64,000 nt of DNA, from contig NZ_JACHND010000001.1 in NCBI RefSeq assembly GCF_014205275.1, forward strand, positions 5,022,001 through 5,086,000. Reading direction: 5' to 3'. Every line of letters begins with the position of its first letter. The stretch's first letter is position 1. Made by a program: the position numbers and the translations under genes. The notes under the pieces are model-generated. The model was not told the DNA's origin, ran no database searches, and saw nothing but the letters and a program-made list of their open reading frames with translations. Shown one piece after another: positions 16,302 through 29,207 of this stretch. Source of the DNA: Sphaerisporangium siamense (GTDB lineage: Bacteria; Actinomycetota; Actinomycetes; Streptosporangiales; Streptosporangiaceae).

Positions 16302-17573
16302 GTGGGCGCGGCGGCGAACGAGCGGCCCGCGTATCTCCGCGAGGGCGAGGAGCGTGGCCGCCTGCCGGTCGTGCGCGCGAGCTTCGAGCGCGATTGGGCC
16401 GCGCTGGCCGGCATCGGCGGCGGGGGAGCGGAGGGGTACCACCGCTTCGCCTGGACGCCCGTCGACCTGGCGCTGCGCGCATGGTTCCGCGATGAAGCGG
16501 CGCGGCGGGACATGACCTGCGAGCAGGACCGCAACGGCAACCTCTGGGCCTGGTGGGGAACGCCGGGCCCGGACGCGGTCGTCACGGGCAGCCACCTCGA
16601 CAGCGTGCCGGGCGGCGGCGCCTTCGACGGCCCGCTCGGCGTCGTCTCCGCCTTCCTCGCGGTGGACGAGCTGCGCGCCCGCGGTGTCGTCCCCGACCGG
16701 CCGATCGCGGTGGTCGACTTCGCCGACGAGGAAGGGGCGCGCTTCGGCGTGGCGTGCGTCGGCAGCCGTCTGCTCACCGGCGTGCTCGCCCCGCACGCCG
16801 CCCGCGAGCTGCGCGACGGCGACGGGGTGACGCTGGCCGAGGCGATGCGCGCGGCCGGGGCCGACCCGGACGCGCTCGGGCGAGACGAGGAGGCCCTGGC
16901 CCGCGTCGGCGCGTTCGTCGAGCTGCACGTCGAGCAGGGACGCGGCCTGGTGGACCTCGGCGCGCCCGTCGGCGTGGCCAGCGCGATCTGGCCGCACGGC
17001 CGCTGGCGCTGCACCTTCCACGGCGAGGGCGACCACGCGGGCACCACCCGGCTCGCCGACCGGCACGATCCCATGCTGCCGTTCGCCGCCACCGTCCTCG
17101 CGGCCCGCCAGGCCGCCGAGGGGCTCGGCGCGCTGGCGACGTTCGGCAAGGTACGCATCGTGCCCGGCGGGACCAACGCCATCCCCTCGCGCGTCGACGC
17201 CTGGCTGGACGGCCGCGCCCCCGACGCGGCCACGGTCGACCGGCTGGTGGAGGACATCGCCGCAGCCGCCCGCGCCGCCGCGGTCCCGCACGGCGTCCAG
17301 GTCGAGGTCGCCGTCGAGTCCTCCACGCCGCTGGTCGAGTTCGGCGGCGCCCTGCGCGACCGGGTGGCCACCGCGCTCGGCGGCGTCCCCGCCCTGCCCA
17401 CCGGCGCCGGTCATGACGCGGGCATCCTGTCGGCACACGCCCCGACCGCCATGCTCTTCGTCCGCAACCCCACCGGCACCAGCCACAGCCCCGCCGAGCA
17501 CGCCACCACCACCGACTGCGTCACCGGCATCCTCGCCTTGACCACCGTCCTGGAGGACCTGGCATGCCGGTAA
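16302..17573 (+). CDS. M20-family amidohydrolase of the hut operon (allantoate amidohydrolase-like)
   Basis: A 423-residue M20/M28 peptidase-fold enzyme of the allantoate amidohydrolase / N-carbamoyl-amino acid hydrolase group. The metal ligands are in GSHLDSVPGGGAFDGPLGV (near residue 97), DEEGARFG, VELHVEQG and a late GHDAG. GDHAGTT marks the dimerisation-domain loop. The order hutU, M20 enzyme, hutF, hutI matches the Streptomyces hut region as I recall it. HutF makes N-formylglutamate and no HutG is visible, so this enzyme probably performs the deformylation (inference). The start is ambiguous: GTG at 16302 has GGGGAGAGGG just upstream, while the frame stays open to 16221 inside the tandem repeats. 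Confidence 0.8.
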   Translation: MGAAANERPAYLREGEERGRLPVVRASFERDWAALAGIGGGGAEGYHRFAWTPVDLALRAWFRDEAARRDMTCEQDRNGNLWAWWGTPGPDAVVTGSHLDSVPGGGAFDGPLGVVSAFLAVDELRARGVVPDRPIAVVDFADEEGARFGVACVGSRLLTGVLAPHAARELRDGDGVTLAEAMRAAGADPDALGRDEEALARVGAFVELHVEQGRGLVDLGAPVGVASAIWPHGRWRCTFHGEGDHAGTTRLADRHDPMLPFAATVLAARQAAEGLGALATFGKVRIVPGGTNAIPSRVDAWLDGRAPDAATVDRLVEDIAAAARAAAVPHGVQVEVAVESSTPLVEFGGALRDRVATALGGVPALPTGAGHDAGILSAHAPTAMLFVRNPTGTSHSPAEHATTTDCVTGILALTTVLEDLACR

Positions 17574-17689
17574 CCACCTTCTACGCCGAACACGCCGAGA
17601 CCACGAACCGCGTCGCGGGCATCTCGCCCTCGGTCACGGTGCCGGAGGGCGCCCTGGGGCTGGTGCTGGAGGGAGTGGGATGGCGGTGA
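17564..17689 (+). CDS. 41-residue coupled micro-ORF, probable decayed copy of the HutF N-terminus
   Basis: The ATG at 17564 has GGAGG 7 nt upstream, overlaps the M20 stop by 10 nt, and its TGA overlaps the hutF start, so it has the spacing of a translated, coupled gene. It begins MPVTTFYAEHAETTN, alignable with the hutF start MAVTVYYADYAWVND. Its RVAGI...VPEGA...LEGV tail parallels RIVGV...PPPGA...LRGV further along HutF. The simplest reading is an old tandem duplication of the hutF 5' end that has lost the rest. It may now serve only to couple translation, or be a true short peptide. Whether a peptide accumulates is unknown. Confidence 0.5.
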   Translation: MPVTTFYAEHAETTNRVAGISPSVTVPEGALGLVLEGVGWR

Positions 17690-19386
17690 CGGTCTACTAC
17701 GCGGACTACGCGTGGGTGAACGATTCTGCGGCTTCCGCGGCTACGGGCGGAGTGCGAGGCGGTCAGGGGGGCGAGGCCGGAACGGGCGGTGACGTCGCAG
17801 CGGGGTCGGGTGGTGACGGGACGCCGAACGATCGCGGTGAGAACCACAGGACGCACGGGGCCGGTTCACAGGGGACTCACGGTCACGGGGCGCACGGGAC
17901 GCGCTGGGGCGGTTCACACCAGACGCCCGGGGACGGTTCACCGGTGGACGGCGGGCTTCCAGGGGTGGTGCCAGGTGGTCGTGGTGGTGTTCCGGAGGGA
18001 GGAACTGAGTCCGGGCGTGTGAGGACGGAACCGGAGCGACACGGCGCCAGGAGGGAGTCCGAGCCGGGGTCCCAGGGGCTTCCGGAGGTCGTCTCCGGGG
18101 TCGTTCGCGGGGTTGTCGTGGAGGTGTCGGGAGGGCGGATCGTAGGCGTGCGGCACGGTGTCGACGCGCCGCCGCCGGGGGCGGTTCACCTGCGCGGCGT
18201 CACCCTGCCCGGTCTCGCCAACGCCCACAGCCATGCCTTCCACCGGGCCCTGCGCGGGCGCACCCAGCGGGAGCGCGGGACCTTCTGGACCTGGCGCCGC
18301 CAGATGTACGAGGTCGCGGCGCGCCTCACGCCCGACACCTACCACGCGCTCGCCCGCGCGGCGTACGCCGAGATGGCGCTCGCCGGCATCACCTGCGTGG
18401 GCGAGTTCCACTACGTCCACCACCAGCCCGGCGGCCGGCCGTACGACGCGCCCAACGCGATGGGTGAGGCGCTCATCGCGGCGGCGGCGGACGCCGGCAT
18501 CAGGATCACCCTGCTCGACACCTGCTACCTGCGCGGTGGGTTCGCGGCGCCGCTGGAAGGCCCGCAACTGCGCTTCGGTGACCGTGACGCGCACGCCTGG
18601 GCCGACAGGGCCGCCTCACTCAAGGGCGCCGGGCACGCCCGCGTCGGCGCGGCCGTCCACTCGGTGCGCGCCGTCCCCGAGGGCGAGATCGGCGTCGTGA
18701 GCGGCTGGGCACGGGAACGGGGCGCGCCGCTGCACTTCCACCTGTCCGAGCAGGTCGCCGAGAACGAAGGATGCCTGGCCGCGTCCGGCCGCACCCCGGC
18801 CGCGCTGCTGGAATCCCACGGCGCGCTCGGCCCCTTCGCGACGGCCGTCCACGCCACCCATCTCACCCCCGAGGACATCACGCTGCTCGGCGGGTCCGGG
18901 ACGGGCGTGTGCATGTGCCCGACCACCGAACGCGACCTGGCCGACGGCATCGGCCCGGCCCGCGTGCTGGCCGACGCCGGCGCGCCGCTCTCGCTCGGCA
19001 GCGACAGCAACGCCGTCGTGGACCTCTTCGAGGAGGCGCGCGGTGTCGAGCTGGACGAGCGGCTCGCCACCCGCGAACGCGGCCACTGGCTCGCCGCAGG
19101 GCTGCTGCGCGGCGCGACCTCCGGCGGTCACGCCGCCCTGGGGTGGCACGAGGCGGGTCGCATCGCCGTGGGCGCCCCCGCCGACCTGGTCACGGTCACG
19201 CTCGACTCGGTCCGCACGGCGGGCGCCCCGCTCGACGCGCTGGTGGAGACGGTCGTCTTCGCCGCGACCGCCGCGGACGTCCGCGAGGTCATCTGCGACG
19301 GCCGCCACATCGTCCACGAAGGCCGCCACCTCCTAACCGGCGACGTCCCCTCCGCCCTCACCACAGCGATCAACCACCTGACATGA
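17680..19386 (+). CDS. hutF: Formimidoylglutamate deiminase (HutF) with large N-terminal insertion
   Basis: A 568-residue amidohydrolase-superfamily enzyme that deiminates N-formimino-L-glutamate to N-formylglutamate and ammonia. Metal and substrate motifs are present: GLANAHSHAFHRAL, GEFHYVHHQPGG, HFHLSEQ.AENE, ATHLTPEDI, TTERDLADGI and SDSNAVVDLFEEAR. Relatives are about 450 residues. The excess is a Gly/Thr/His-rich segment at about residues 15-135, between the first strand YYADYAWVN and the next strand GVVVEVSGGRI of the small beta domain. It contains 8-residue repeats (24-bp DNA period). The ATG at 17680 has GGAGGGAG upstream and overlaps the micro-ORF stop. The 3' end is copied in a 42-bp array. 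Confidence 0.92.
   Translation: MAVTVYYADYAWVNDSAASAATGGVRGGQGGEAGTGGDVAAGSGGDGTPNDRGENHRTHGAGSQGTHGHGAHGTRWGGSHQTPGDGSPVDGGLPGVVPGGRGGVPEGGTESGRVRTEPERHGARRESEPGSQGLPEVVSGVVRGVVVEVSGGRIVGVRHGVDAPPPGAVHLRGVTLPGLANAHSHAFHRALRGRTQRERGTFWTWRRQMYEVAARLTPDTYHALARAAYAEMALAGITCVGEFHYVHHQPGGRPYDAPNAMGEALIAAAADAGIRITLLDTCYLRGGFAAPLEGPQLRFGDRDAHAWADRAASLKGAGHARVGAAVHSVRAVPEGEIGVVSGWARERGAPLHFHLSEQVAENEGCLAASGRTPAALLESHGALGPFATAVHATHLTPEDITLLGGSGTGVCMCPTTERDLADGIGPARVLADAGAPLSLGSDSNAVVDLFEEARGVELDERLATRERGHWLAAGLLRGATSGGHAALGWHEAGRIAVGAPADLVTVTLDSVRTAGAPLDALVETVVFAATAADVREVICDGRHIVHEGRHLLTGDVPSALTTAINHLT
17863..17958 (+). repeat. 24-bp tandem repeat inside the hutF insertion
   Basis: Four 24-bp units begin at 17863, 17887, 17911 and 17935. 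Three of them open with GGTTCAC, and they encode 8-residue blocks GSQGTHGH, GAHGTRWG, GSHQTPGD and GSPVDGGL in frame. A further similar block precedes them (NHRTHGA). Confidence 0.65.
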
Positions 19387-19530
19387 GCTCAATCCGCCCT
19401 GGTTACAGCGATCGACTGCCTGCCATGAGCTCATTCCACCGTGGCCACAGCGATGACCTGTCTGCCGTGACCTCACTCCATCGTGGCCACAGCGATCAAC
19501 CGCCTGATATGCCCCTACTCCGCCCGCAGA
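19363..19530 (+). repeat. Four 42-bp tandem repeats that duplicate the hutF 3' end and stop codon
   Basis: Units at 19363, 19405, 19447 and 19489 are each exactly 42 bp and begin ACAGCGAT. Unit 1 holds the last codons and TGA of hutF. Units 2 and 3 retain an in-frame TGA at the equivalent position (CTGCCATGA, CTGCCGTGA), and unit 4 has lost it (CTGATATGC). Confidence 0.85.
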
Positions 19531-19967
19531 ATCGGCGTGCACAGTATGAACCGCTGCGCACACGGGTGGCGGCCAGGTGTTCGACCGTCGTGTGGGGGGC
19601 TCTGCCAGCGGCTTGCCGTTCTTCAGCATGTGCCTGGAGGCCGGCGGCGTGTGCTGCCCCCCGTGCCGGTCGATGGGCGGTGCTTGGGGAGCGAGATCGG
19701 TCAGGGCGTCGCGGGGCTTGGGCTCGCTTCGACTGTGAGAAGGGTGTGTGTTGTCACGTACGGTGCCGATCACACGGTCGCACTGGTGCTCCTGTGGGAC
19801 TTCGTGAGCTGGTCCGCAGGCAGGGGGACGTCACGTCCCCGCCTTCTCATCCGCCTTCACGTCCTGGCCGGCGGGCGGGAAGCCGGTCGGGGCGGGGTTC
19901 GGGTGAGCGGTGGGGGCGTCGCCGTGGGCTGTGAGGTGTCGGTGGAACGAAGGGTGAGGAGGGGCGG
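19531..19967 (+). other. Gene-free stretch before hutI with a 17-bp palindrome
   Basis: After the repeat array there is no reading frame with credible start and codon usage; the open frame 19483-19971 begins inside the repeat and has an Arg/Gly-rich, unlike-protein composition. The region holds GGGGACGT-C-ACGTCCCC at 19824-19840, an odd palindrome with 8-bp arms 128 nt upstream of hutI, which may be an operator or attenuator hairpin. It suggests that hutI has its own promoter. Confidence 0.45.
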
Positions 19968-21140
19968 ATGACGTCGGTTCTGGTGGACAACGTCGGGACT
20001 CTGGTGACGAACGCGCCGGAAGTCGGCGACGGGGTGCTCGGGGTCGTCGAGGACGCGGCGGTCGTCGTGGAGAACGGTGTCGTGGCCTGGGTGGGGCCGC
20101 GGGGGAGTGCACCGCAGGGGGCCGAGGAGCGGTTCGACGCCGGGGGGCGGGCGCTCGTGCCCGGGTTCGTCGACAGCCACGCGCACCTCGTGTTCGCCGG
20201 GGAGCGGGCGCGAGAGTTCGAGGCCCGCATGTCGGGTCTCCCGTACACCGCGGGCGGCATCCGTACCACCGTCGCCGCCACCCGGGCGGCGAGCGACGAC
20301 GAACTGCGGGGCACGCTGCGGCGGCTGGTCACCGAGGCGTCGCGATCGGGCACGACGACGATCGAGTGCAAGTCCGGGTACGGCCTCACGGTCGAGGACG
20401 AGGCCCGTGCGCTGCGCCTGGCCAGTGAGCACACGTCCGAGGTGACCTACCTCGGCGCGCACGTCATCCCGCCCGAGTACGCCGACCGGCCGGACGCCTA
20501 CGTGGACCTGGTGCGCGGGCCGATGCTGGAGGCGTGCGCGCCGCACGCGCGGTGGATCGACGTGTTCTGCGAGCGCGGCGCGTTCGACGGCGACCAGACC
20601 AGGGCGATCCTGACCGCGGGCATCGCGCGTGGGCTGGTGCCCCGGGTGCACGCCGGGCAGCTCGGCCCCGGGCCCGGGGTGGCGATCGCCGTCGAGCTGG
20701 GCGCCGCCTCTGCCGACCACGTCACCCACCTGAGCGACGCCGACGTGGACGCGCTCGCCTCCGGCACGACCGTCGCCACGCTGCTGCCGGGTGCGGAGTT
20801 CTCCACCCGCTCGCCCTACCCCGACGCGCGGCGCCTGCTCGACGCCGGGGTCACGGTCGCGCTTGCCGCCGACTGCAACCCCGGCTCCAGCTACACCACC
20901 AATATCCCGTTCTGCATCGCCGTGGCCGTCCGCGACATGCGCATGACCCCCGCCGAGGCCGTCTGGTCGGCCACCATGGGCGGCGCGAAGGCCCTGCGCC
21001 GCACCGACGTCGGCCACCTCGCGCCGGGCGCCCGCGCCGACATGGTCCTGCTCGACGCCCCGTCCTACATCCACCTGGCCTACCGCCCCGGCGTCCCCCT
21101 GATCGCCAAGGTATGGCACGCCGGCAAGCCCACCTCGTGA
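19968..21140 (+). CDS. hutI: Imidazolonepropionase (HutI)
   Basis: A 390-residue metal-dependent amidohydrolase that opens 4-imidazolone-5-propionate to N-formimino-L-glutamate. Motifs include [20 protein letters not shown] (HxH metal site), [50 protein letters not shown] and [17 protein letters not shown]. The length is normal. The ATG at 19968 has GGAGG 6 nt upstream. It completes the set with hutU and hutF but is set 581 nt after hutF rather than tightly coupled. Confidence 0.96.
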   Translation: MTSVLVDNVGTLVTNAPEVGDGVLGVVEDAAVVVENGVVAWVGPRGSAPQGAEERFDAGGRALVPGFVDSHAHLVFAGERAREFEARMSGLPYTAGGIRTTVAATRAASDDELRGTLRRLVTEASRSGTTTIECKSGYGLTVEDEARALRLASEHTSEVTYLGAHVIPPEYADRPDAYVDLVRGPMLEACAPHARWIDVFCERGAFDGDQTRAILTAGIARGLVPRVHAGQLGPGPGVAIAVELGAASADHVTHLSDADVDALASGTTVATLLPGAEFSTRSPYPDARRLLDAGVTVALAADCNPGSSYTTNIPFCIAVAVRDMRMTPAEAVWSATMGGAKALRRTDVGHLAPGARADMVLLDAPSYIHLAYRPGVPLIAKVWHAGKPTS

Positions 21141-21292
21141 CGGCCTCGGGGTCGTCCTGGGTCTCGCGGGTGCGGTGCACGGCCCTCGTCGCCCATGACG
21201 TATCCCACGGATCTTGAGTCGTGGATTCGAGGATTCGTGCACCATGAACGGCCCACGGCCGCGCGCGTGGCGCGGCACGGGTCGAGGCGCGC

Positions 21293-22273
21293 TCAGTTCT
21301 CGGCGATCAGCTTGCGGTAGACGTCGTAGGCGGGCTTGGGCTGGTAGTCGCTGGTGGTCAGCCCGAGTTGGGCGGTCGGCTCGGCGCGGGCGGAGTCGGC
21401 GTCACGCAGACCGAACAGCTCGTAGTGAGTGACGTTGTAGCGCGTGGCGGCGGCAGCCACGGTACGGATCATGATGTCGAGCCGGGCGGCCTGGTCGTCG
21501 GGGGTGCGGTCGGGGCCGGTGGGGGTGCCGTTCTCGGCGATGTGAACGGGCACGTCCGGCGCGAGGTGGGCGCGGGGCATGCTGTGCTCGCGCAGGTGGC
21601 GCAGCGCGTGCTCGGTGAGCCCGGCCAGGGCGGGTTCGGGCACGGGAGAGAAGGCGTCCGGGTAGAGCCCCAGGCCCACGTAGTCGACGTGGGCCGCGAA
21701 GTCCGCAGGTGCGAGGGCCTCCAGGTGCGCCCAGAATTCCTCGTCGCCGCCGAGGAATTCCGGCGGTTCGGCGACGGAGAATCCGAGGCGGACGTCATGG
21801 TGGCCGGCCGCGTCGAGCAGGCGGCGGGCGTGGCACGTCCCGGTGGTGAGGGCGTCGAGGACTCCGGGGGAACTGCCGTCGATCCAGGGCAGTTTGAAGT
21901 TCGGCTCCAGGGTGATCTGCAGGAAGCGCGCGACAGCCCCGTATCGGTGGACGGCCTGCTCGATGAAGGCCAGCCAGCCGTCGAGGTCGCGTTCGACGGG
22001 CAGGTAGCACAGGACCAGGTCGAGCTGACGGTTCCCTGTGCGGTACCACTGGTCGGGCATGGTCAGCTCGCCCATCCGCCGCTCGGGCGCCAGGACCTGC
22101 GCCTTCGCCGGGTCCGCGGGCGTGCCGAGGAAGTGCAGGTACTCGCGGACGACGAAGGGCCGTCCGCCGCTCAGCCCGCCGACCAGGTCGTCGATGGCCG
22201 CGGGGTCGTCCGGCGGTCCCGCCGTGGCGGCCACCTGGCCGGCCGCATAGATGCCGTACGTCAATCCGCTCAT
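21293..22273 (-). CDS. TIM-barrel glycoside-hydrolase-like protein of unknown specificity
   Basis: A 326-residue protein with the sequence feel of a (beta/alpha)8 hydrolase: FLQITLEPNFKLPWIDGSSP, RLGFSVAEPPEF, VDYVGLGLYPDAFSP near the middle, VHIAENGTP, and NVTHYELFGLRDADS before the C-terminus. Glu and Asp at strand ends are compatible with a retaining glycosidase, but no family can be named safely. There is no signal peptide, so it acts in the cytoplasm. The ATG at 22273 overlaps the PadR stop (ATGA), so the two are translationally coupled and this is presumably the target the PadR regulator controls. Confidence 0.65.
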   Translation of the reverse strand: MSGLTYGIYAAGQVAATAGPPDDPAAIDDLVGGLSGGRPFVVREYLHFLGTPADPAKAQVLAPERRMGELTMPDQWYRTGNRQLDLVLCYLPVERDLDGWLAFIEQAVHRYGAVARFLQITLEPNFKLPWIDGSSPGVLDALTTGTCHARRLLDAAGHHDVRLGFSVAEPPEFLGGDEEFWAHLEALAPADFAAHVDYVGLGLYPDAFSPVPEPALAGLTEHALRHLREHSMPRAHLAPDVPVHIAENGTPTGPDRTPDDQAARLDIMIRTVAAAATRYNVTHYELFGLRDADSARAEPTAQLGLTTSDYQPKPAYDVYRKLIAEN

Positions 22274-22833
22274 GTCCGTCCCTTCCCCGGCCATGCCAGC
22301 TCGCCGTTGTCGATGCGCGCGATCAGGTCGCGGATCCATTCCGCTTCGGCCCGCAGCTGGTGCATGACGAAGTCGACCTCGATCATGGTGATCTCCGGCA
22401 GGTCGGGGTCGCCGGCCTGTGCCAGCTCCGCGATCCGTTCCACCAGTGACTCCTGCCGCTCGCGCAGGACGTGCGGGGCCTCGTCCCGGTCGAGGGCGCC
22501 GAGATAGGCCAGGGCGTCCACGAACGCCGAGGTGGTCACCTTGGCCTCGCGGATCTGCCGCCGCACCCGTTCCTTGAAGACCTCCCAGCCCTGATCGGTC
22601 AGGGCGTAGACGGTACGCGCGGGGCGGTTGCCCATCTGCTCGACCCCGGTCGGGGCCACCCATCCGGCCGCCTCCAACGATCGGACGAGCGTGTAGACGG
22701 AGCCGCTCTTGGCGTTCAGGTACGGATAGCGGTCGTTGAGCGCGACCGCCAGCGCGTACTGGTGCTTCGGCTGCTCCACCAGGAGACCGAGCAGTCGCAG
22801 GATCAGTGGGTTGTCCACTGCAGTCGATGGCAT
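22270..22833 (-). CDS. PadR-family transcriptional regulator
   Basis: A 187-residue regulator. The winged helix at the N-terminus (LILRLLGLLVEQPKHQYALA, SGSVYTLVRSLEAAGWV, then RTVYALTDQGWEVFKE) is followed by the helical dimerisation region of the longer PadR type (about residues 90-180). The start codon lies inside an inverted repeat of 7-bp arms, so it is probably autoregulated and may be translated from a leaderless message. It is coupled to the hydrolase gene behind it. Confidence 0.87.
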   Translation of the reverse strand: MPSTAVDNPLILRLLGLLVEQPKHQYALAVALNDRYPYLNAKSGSVYTLVRSLEAAGWVAPTGVEQMGNRPARTVYALTDQGWEVFKERVRRQIREAKVTTSAFVDALAYLGALDRDEAPHVLRERQESLVERIAELAQAGDPDLPEITMIEVDFVMHQLRAEAEWIRDLIARIDNGELAWPGKGRT

Positions 22834-22863
22834 ACCCGAACACTATCATTCGTATACGGGTAT
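22832..22863. promoter_or_regulatory. PadR operator candidate
   Basis: ATACCCG (22832-22838) and CGGGTAT (22857-22863) are perfect 7-bp inverted arms separated by 18 bp. The inner part contains CGTATACG and, read on the minus strand, GATAGT just 7 nt before the ATG. Repressor binding would cover the promoter and start codon. Confidence 0.5.
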
Positions 22864-22910
22864 TGACCGCTGGTTCCCGTGGCAGGACGGCGGATCGCCG
22901 CGCACAGCAA

Positions 22911-22939
22911 TTGACAACTTTATTTGTCTATTGGACGAT
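22911..22939 (+). promoter_or_regulatory. Promoter and ArsR-type operator
   Basis: A perfect TTGACA (22911-22916) and GACGAT (22934-22939) are spaced 17 bp. GACAA-cttata-like spacer-TTGTC (22913-22928) forms an imperfect palindrome between them, the usual layout of an autoregulated ArsR promoter. The predicted first nucleotide is at or next to the GTG at 22946. Confidence 0.6.
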
Positions 22940-22945
22940 GTGGCC

Positions 22946-23752
22946 GTGCGGCGAATGGAGTTGCTGGAGGAGCCGGGACAGGTTCGCGGGGCACTGGCGC
23001 CTGTACGCCGACGGTTGCTGGTGCGGCTGCGCACACCGGCCTCGGCGAGCGAGCTGGCCCGCGAGTTCGGCCTGACCAGACAGAAGGTCAACTACCACCT
23101 GCGCAGGCTGGAGGACGCCGGCCTGATCGAACTGGCCGAGGAACGTCGCCGCCGGGGCTTCGTCGAGCGGGTCATGCGCGCGACCGCGGGCTCCTACATC
23201 GTGGACCCCTCACTCCTCGCCGCCGCCGACGATCCCGCCGCGCGGCCGGTAGGGGACGCCGAGAAGGCGGACGATGCCACACGGGACCCCGGCGAACCGC
23301 GGAAGGCCGGCGATCTCGTCCAGGCGCCGTCCGACGACCGAGTCGAGGCCGGAATCGCGCACCAGGATGAGGAGCCCCTCCCGGCCCTGCCCGCCGAATA
23401 CGTCCGCACCGCGGACCGGCACTCGGCCGCCCGCCTGGTCGCGGTCGCCTCCGCCGCCGTACGCGACGTCACGCGCATGCAGGCCGCCGCCGACCGCGCG
23501 GACCGGCGCCTGCTGACCTTCACGCTGGAGAGCGAGGTCCGCCTGGCCGAGCCCGCCGACCTGCACCGCTTCACCGAGGCGCTGGCGGGCGCCGTGGCCG
23601 ACGTGATCGCCCGCTTCCACGCCGGCGGCGGGCGCCTCTACCGCGTCATCGGCGCGGGCCACCCCGCCCCCGCCACCCAGGACGCCACGCCTGCCGCACA
23701 CGCTCCCGCGCCAGACGCGCAGGCCGACCCACCACCAGGAGGACCGTCATGA
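22946..23752 (+). CDS. ArsR-family winged-helix regulator with C-terminal extension
   Basis: A 268-residue protein. Residues 10-80 hold an ArsR winged helix (RRRLLVRLRTPASASELARE, LTRQKVNYHLRRLEDAGLIE, RRRRGFVERVMRA). The rest is a longer helical domain with ADRRLLTFTLESEVRLAEPA, ending in an Ala/Pro tail. Such regulators are commonly paired with SRPBCC (AHSA1) proteins, as here: the stop overlaps the next ATG. The GTG at 22946 is proposed as a leaderless start; GTG at 22940 and ATG at 22955 are alternatives. A repressor role is likely; the ligand is unknown. Confidence 0.82.
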   Translation: MRRMELLEEPGQVRGALAPVRRRLLVRLRTPASASELAREFGLTRQKVNYHLRRLEDAGLIELAEERRRRGFVERVMRATAGSYIVDPSLLAAADDPAARPVGDAEKADDATRDPGEPRKAGDLVQAPSDDRVEAGIAHQDEEPLPALPAEYVRTADRHSAARLVAVASAAVRDVTRMQAAADRADRRLLTFTLESEVRLAEPADLHRFTEALAGAVADVIARFHAGGGRLYRVIGAGHPAPATQDATPAAHAPAPDAQADPPPGGPS

Positions 23753-24483
23753 CCGAACCCACTCCGCCGCCGCGCGTCGAGGTCACCGTCGCCGCGCCCG
23801 TCGAGGACGTCTGGGCGGCGCTGCGTGATCCCGGGCTGCTGCGGCGGTGGCACGGGTGGCACTACGACGGCCTCGACGACGAGATCCGGCAGATCTACCT
23901 CACCGACGTCACCGAGGACGCCGGGGCGCGCGTCCTGCGGCTGGGCGACGGCGACCGGTTCAGCCTGCACGGCACGGAGGGCGGCACGGTGGTCCGTCTC
24001 ACCCGCGGCCCGATCGGCGCCAACCCCGACTGGGACGCCTACTACGACGACATCACCCAAGGCTGGCGGGTTTTCCTGTGGCAGCTCCGCTTCGCCGTCG
24101 AACGGCACGGGCTCGCCCCGCGGCGCACCCTCCACCTGGAGGGCTCCCTGGACGTGCCCGGGTCCCCGGCCGAGGCGCTGGGGCTGGGCGAGGCCGCCGC
24201 CCTGCCGCCCGGCTCGCCGTACAAGGCGGAAAGCGCGGCGGGCGGCACGCTGAGCGGCGAGGTGTGGGCGTCGGGGCCGGACGGGCTGCTGATCACGGTG
24301 GACCGGTTCGGCGACGGCCTCGCCGTCCTGGCCCCCCAGCCCCGCACCGCCTACCGCCCGGACGGCGGCACGCTCGTCGTGCTGACCGCGTACGACATGG
24401 ACGACGCCGCGTTCGCCGCCGTGGAGGAGCGCTGGACGTCCTGGTGGGACGCGCACCGCCGCCCGGAGCCGGCCCGCGGCTAG
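23749..24483 (+). CDS. SRPBCC / AHSA1-like protein
   Basis: A 244-residue START-like protein. It opens with VEVTVAAPVEDVWAALRDPGLLRRWHGW, the standard first strand and helix of the polyketide cyclase/AHSA1 fold, and contains a second such half (GTLSGEVWASGPDGLLITVDRFGDGL), so it may be a tandem of two related units. These proteins bind hydrophobic ligands or modulate Hsp90 in eukaryotes; no bacterial role can be assigned. It is translationally coupled to the ArsR gene and has a strong GGAGG ribosome site. Confidence 0.8.
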   Translation: MTEPTPPPRVEVTVAAPVEDVWAALRDPGLLRRWHGWHYDGLDDEIRQIYLTDVTEDAGARVLRLGDGDRFSLHGTEGGTVVRLTRGPIGANPDWDAYYDDITQGWRVFLWQLRFAVERHGLAPRRTLHLEGSLDVPGSPAEALGLGEAAALPPGSPYKAESAAGGTLSGEVWASGPDGLLITVDRFGDGLAVLAPQPRTAYRPDGGTLVVLTAYDMDDAAFAAVEERWTSWWDAHRRPEPARG

Positions 24484-24514
24484 AACGACCCCGGGCCGGT
24501 GGACACCAGGAGGA

Positions 24515-29207
<4,693 letters not shown>

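Noticed and set aside
19333..19773. 146-codon minus-strand frame over the hutF 3' array
   Set aside because: Its periodic Cys/Gly sequence is only the repeat read backwards.
19483..19971. 162-codon open frame on the plus strand before hutI
   Set aside because: It starts inside the 42-bp array, is Arg/Gly-rich, lacks a ribosome site and runs into the hutI start; probably non-coding.
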